This document shows positions 6,655 to 7,799 of a stretch of DNA of 7,799 nt, in pieces. How positions within the stretch are numbered: the stretch's first letter is position 1; every line of letters begins with the position of its first letter. The stretch is from NCBI GenBank assembly GCA_964477295.1, contig CAYZEZ010000228.1:1-7799 (forward strand). Reading direction: 5' to 3'. The DNA comes from CAYZEZ01 sp964477295. GTDB taxonomy: Bacteria > Bacteroidota > Bacteroidia > Bacteroidales > SM23-62. The notes below the pieces were generated by a model. It was not told the origin of the DNA, did not search any database, and worked only from the letters and a program-made list of their open reading frames with translations. The position numbers and the translations under genes are program-made.

Positions 6655-7799
6655 TCTATTTTTTTAAATATCTGCAAGAAATTAACTTTCCGGGAGCGGG
6701 GATTTTTCAATACATTTCCTTCCGTTCAGCCAGCGCCATTATCACCTCGCTGATCATATCCCTGCTTTTTGGTAAAGGGATCATCCGGTTCCTGAGAAAG
6801 AAACAGATCGGCGAATCGATCCGTGACCTGGGTCTCGACGGACAGATGCAAAAGCAGGGTACACCCACCATGGGGGGTATTATTATCCTGGGAAGCATTC
6901 TGATACCTACCCTGCTGTTTGCCGACCTTGAAAACATATATGTGATTCTTATGTTAATCACAACGATATGGCTCGGATTGATAGGTTTTGTTGATGATTA
7001 TATAAAGGTCTTCAAGAACAATAAGAAGGGATTAACAAGTAGGTTTAAGATCCTGGGACAAGTGATCCTGGGCGTAGCGGTCGGATTAATCCTTTTCCTC
7101 CACCCGGATATTGTTGTACGTGAAAAGGTGATGCTGGACAATGGAGAAGCCCGGGTAGAAATTGTGCAGTCACCCGAACAATCTGAATCCGTTGAGGCCC
7201 TCATTACCCGTGATGTAAAGTCGACCACCACTACCATCCCGTTTTTCAAAAACAATGAATTTAATTATGCCTGGTTGATCTGGTTTCTTGGAGAGAGAGC
7301 GGGCAGATGGGCGTGGATCGTTTTGATCATCGCTGTCATAATAATTATCACCGCTGTCTCCAATGGAGCTAATATGACCGATGGCCTGGACGGGCTGGCT
7401 ACCGGTACTTCCGCCATAATAGGTACTACCCTTGGAATCCTGGCGTACGTATCGGGTAACATTATCTACTCCGACTATTTGAATATCATGTACATACCTT
7501 ACACCGGGGAGCTCGTGATCTTTATGAGTGCCTTCATAGGGGCTACCATAGGGTTCCTGTGGTATAACTCTTATCCGGCACAGGTTTTTATGGGCGATAC
7601 CGGCAGCTTGTCACTGGGGGGGATCATAGCAGTATTTGCCATTATCATCCGCAAGGAGCTTTTAATACCAATCATTTGCGGAATATTCCTGGTTGATAGT
7701 CTTTCAGTGATGTTACAGGTTGGCTTGTTCAGGTATACCAGTAAAAAATTTGGTGAGGGCAGGAGGGTTTTTAAAATGGCACCACTCCATCACCATTAC
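6648..7799 (+). CDS. mraY: Phospho-N-acetylmuramoyl-pentapeptide-transferase MraY (3' end missing)
   Basis: MraY is an integral membrane enzyme that transfers phospho-MurNAc-pentapeptide from UDP to undecaprenyl phosphate, making lipid I. The frame starts at ATG 6648, overlaps the murE stop by 7 bases (ATGTTAA) and stays open for 384 codons to the right edge. The N-terminus MLIYFFKYLQ followed by FPGAGIFQYISFRSA is typical of Bacteroidota. Conserved sites are present: KQGTPTMGG (69-77), the Asp pair D116/D117 in GFVDDY, NMTDGLDGLA (242-251), FMGDTGSLSLGG (314-325) and the near-terminal PLHHHY (379-384). Multiple hydrophobic segments fit the ten-helix topology. Between IVLGVAV-type helix 4 and helix 5 lies a hydrophilic stretch (about 153-206, ending near TTTTIPFFKNN) that is longer than in the 360-residue E. 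coli enzyme. Roughly the last 30-50 residues are probably missing. No murF lies between murE and this gene. Confidence 0.96.
   Translation, partial: MLIYFFKYLQEINFPGAGIFQYISFRSASAIITSLIISLLFGKGIIRFLRKKQIGESIRDLGLDGQMQKQGTPTMGGIIILGSILIPTLLFADLENIYVILMLITTIWLGLIGFVDDYIKVFKNNKKGLTSRFKILGQVILGVAVGLILFLHPDIVVREKVMLDNGEARVEIVQSPEQSESVEALITRDVKSTTTTIPFFKNNEFNYAWLIWFLGERAGRWAWIVLIIAVIIIITAVSNGANMTDGLDGLATGTSAIIGTTLGILAYVSGNIIYSDYLNIMYIPYTGELVIFMSAFIGATIGFLWYNSYPAQVFMGDTGSLSLGGIIAVFAIIIRKELLIPIICGIFLVDSLSVMLQVGLFRYTSKKFGEGRRVFKMAPLHHHY

Overview
The window is the 5' part of a division and cell wall (dcw) gene cluster from a member of the Bacteroidota, most likely near the Bacteroidales. This assignment rests on the protein sequences: an FtsL of the Bacteroidota type, an FtsI that carries a C-terminal PASTA domain, an MraY with an enlarged periplasmic loop, murE followed directly by mraY with no murF, and weak or absent Shine-Dalgarno sequences. 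It is inferred by reading, not by a database search.

Layout: bases 1-992 hold two genes on the minus strand. An acyltransferase of the PlsC/LPLAT superfamily (138-992) is followed by the first 29 codons of what looks like a GNAT-type N-acyltransferase (1-87). Such a pair resembles the OlsB/OlsA and GlsB/GlsA enzymes that make ornithine or glycine lipids. Bases 993-1214 are a divergent intergenic region. It carries four 10-bp-phased repeats (1135-1171) that match the known style of MraZ operators, and an AT-rich inverted repeat (1036-1057). From 1215 to the right edge, six plus-strand genes form one tightly packed operon: mraZ, rsmH, ftsL, ftsI, murE and mraY, the last cut by the window end.

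How they work together: MraZ is the regulator of the cluster and probably represses its own promoter through the repeat array. RsmH methylates 16S rRNA. FtsL and the transpeptidase FtsI belong to the divisome. MurE adds meso-diaminopimelate to the cytoplasmic peptidoglycan precursor, and MraY transfers that precursor to undecaprenyl phosphate to form lipid I. Most gene junctions overlap (ATGA, TTGA, ATGTTAA) or are 1 base apart, so translational coupling is likely.

I found no clearly new biological system. The most useful points are the operator array, the divergent aminolipid-type gene pair with non-canonical acyltransferase motifs, and several lineage-specific traits of the dcw proteins.
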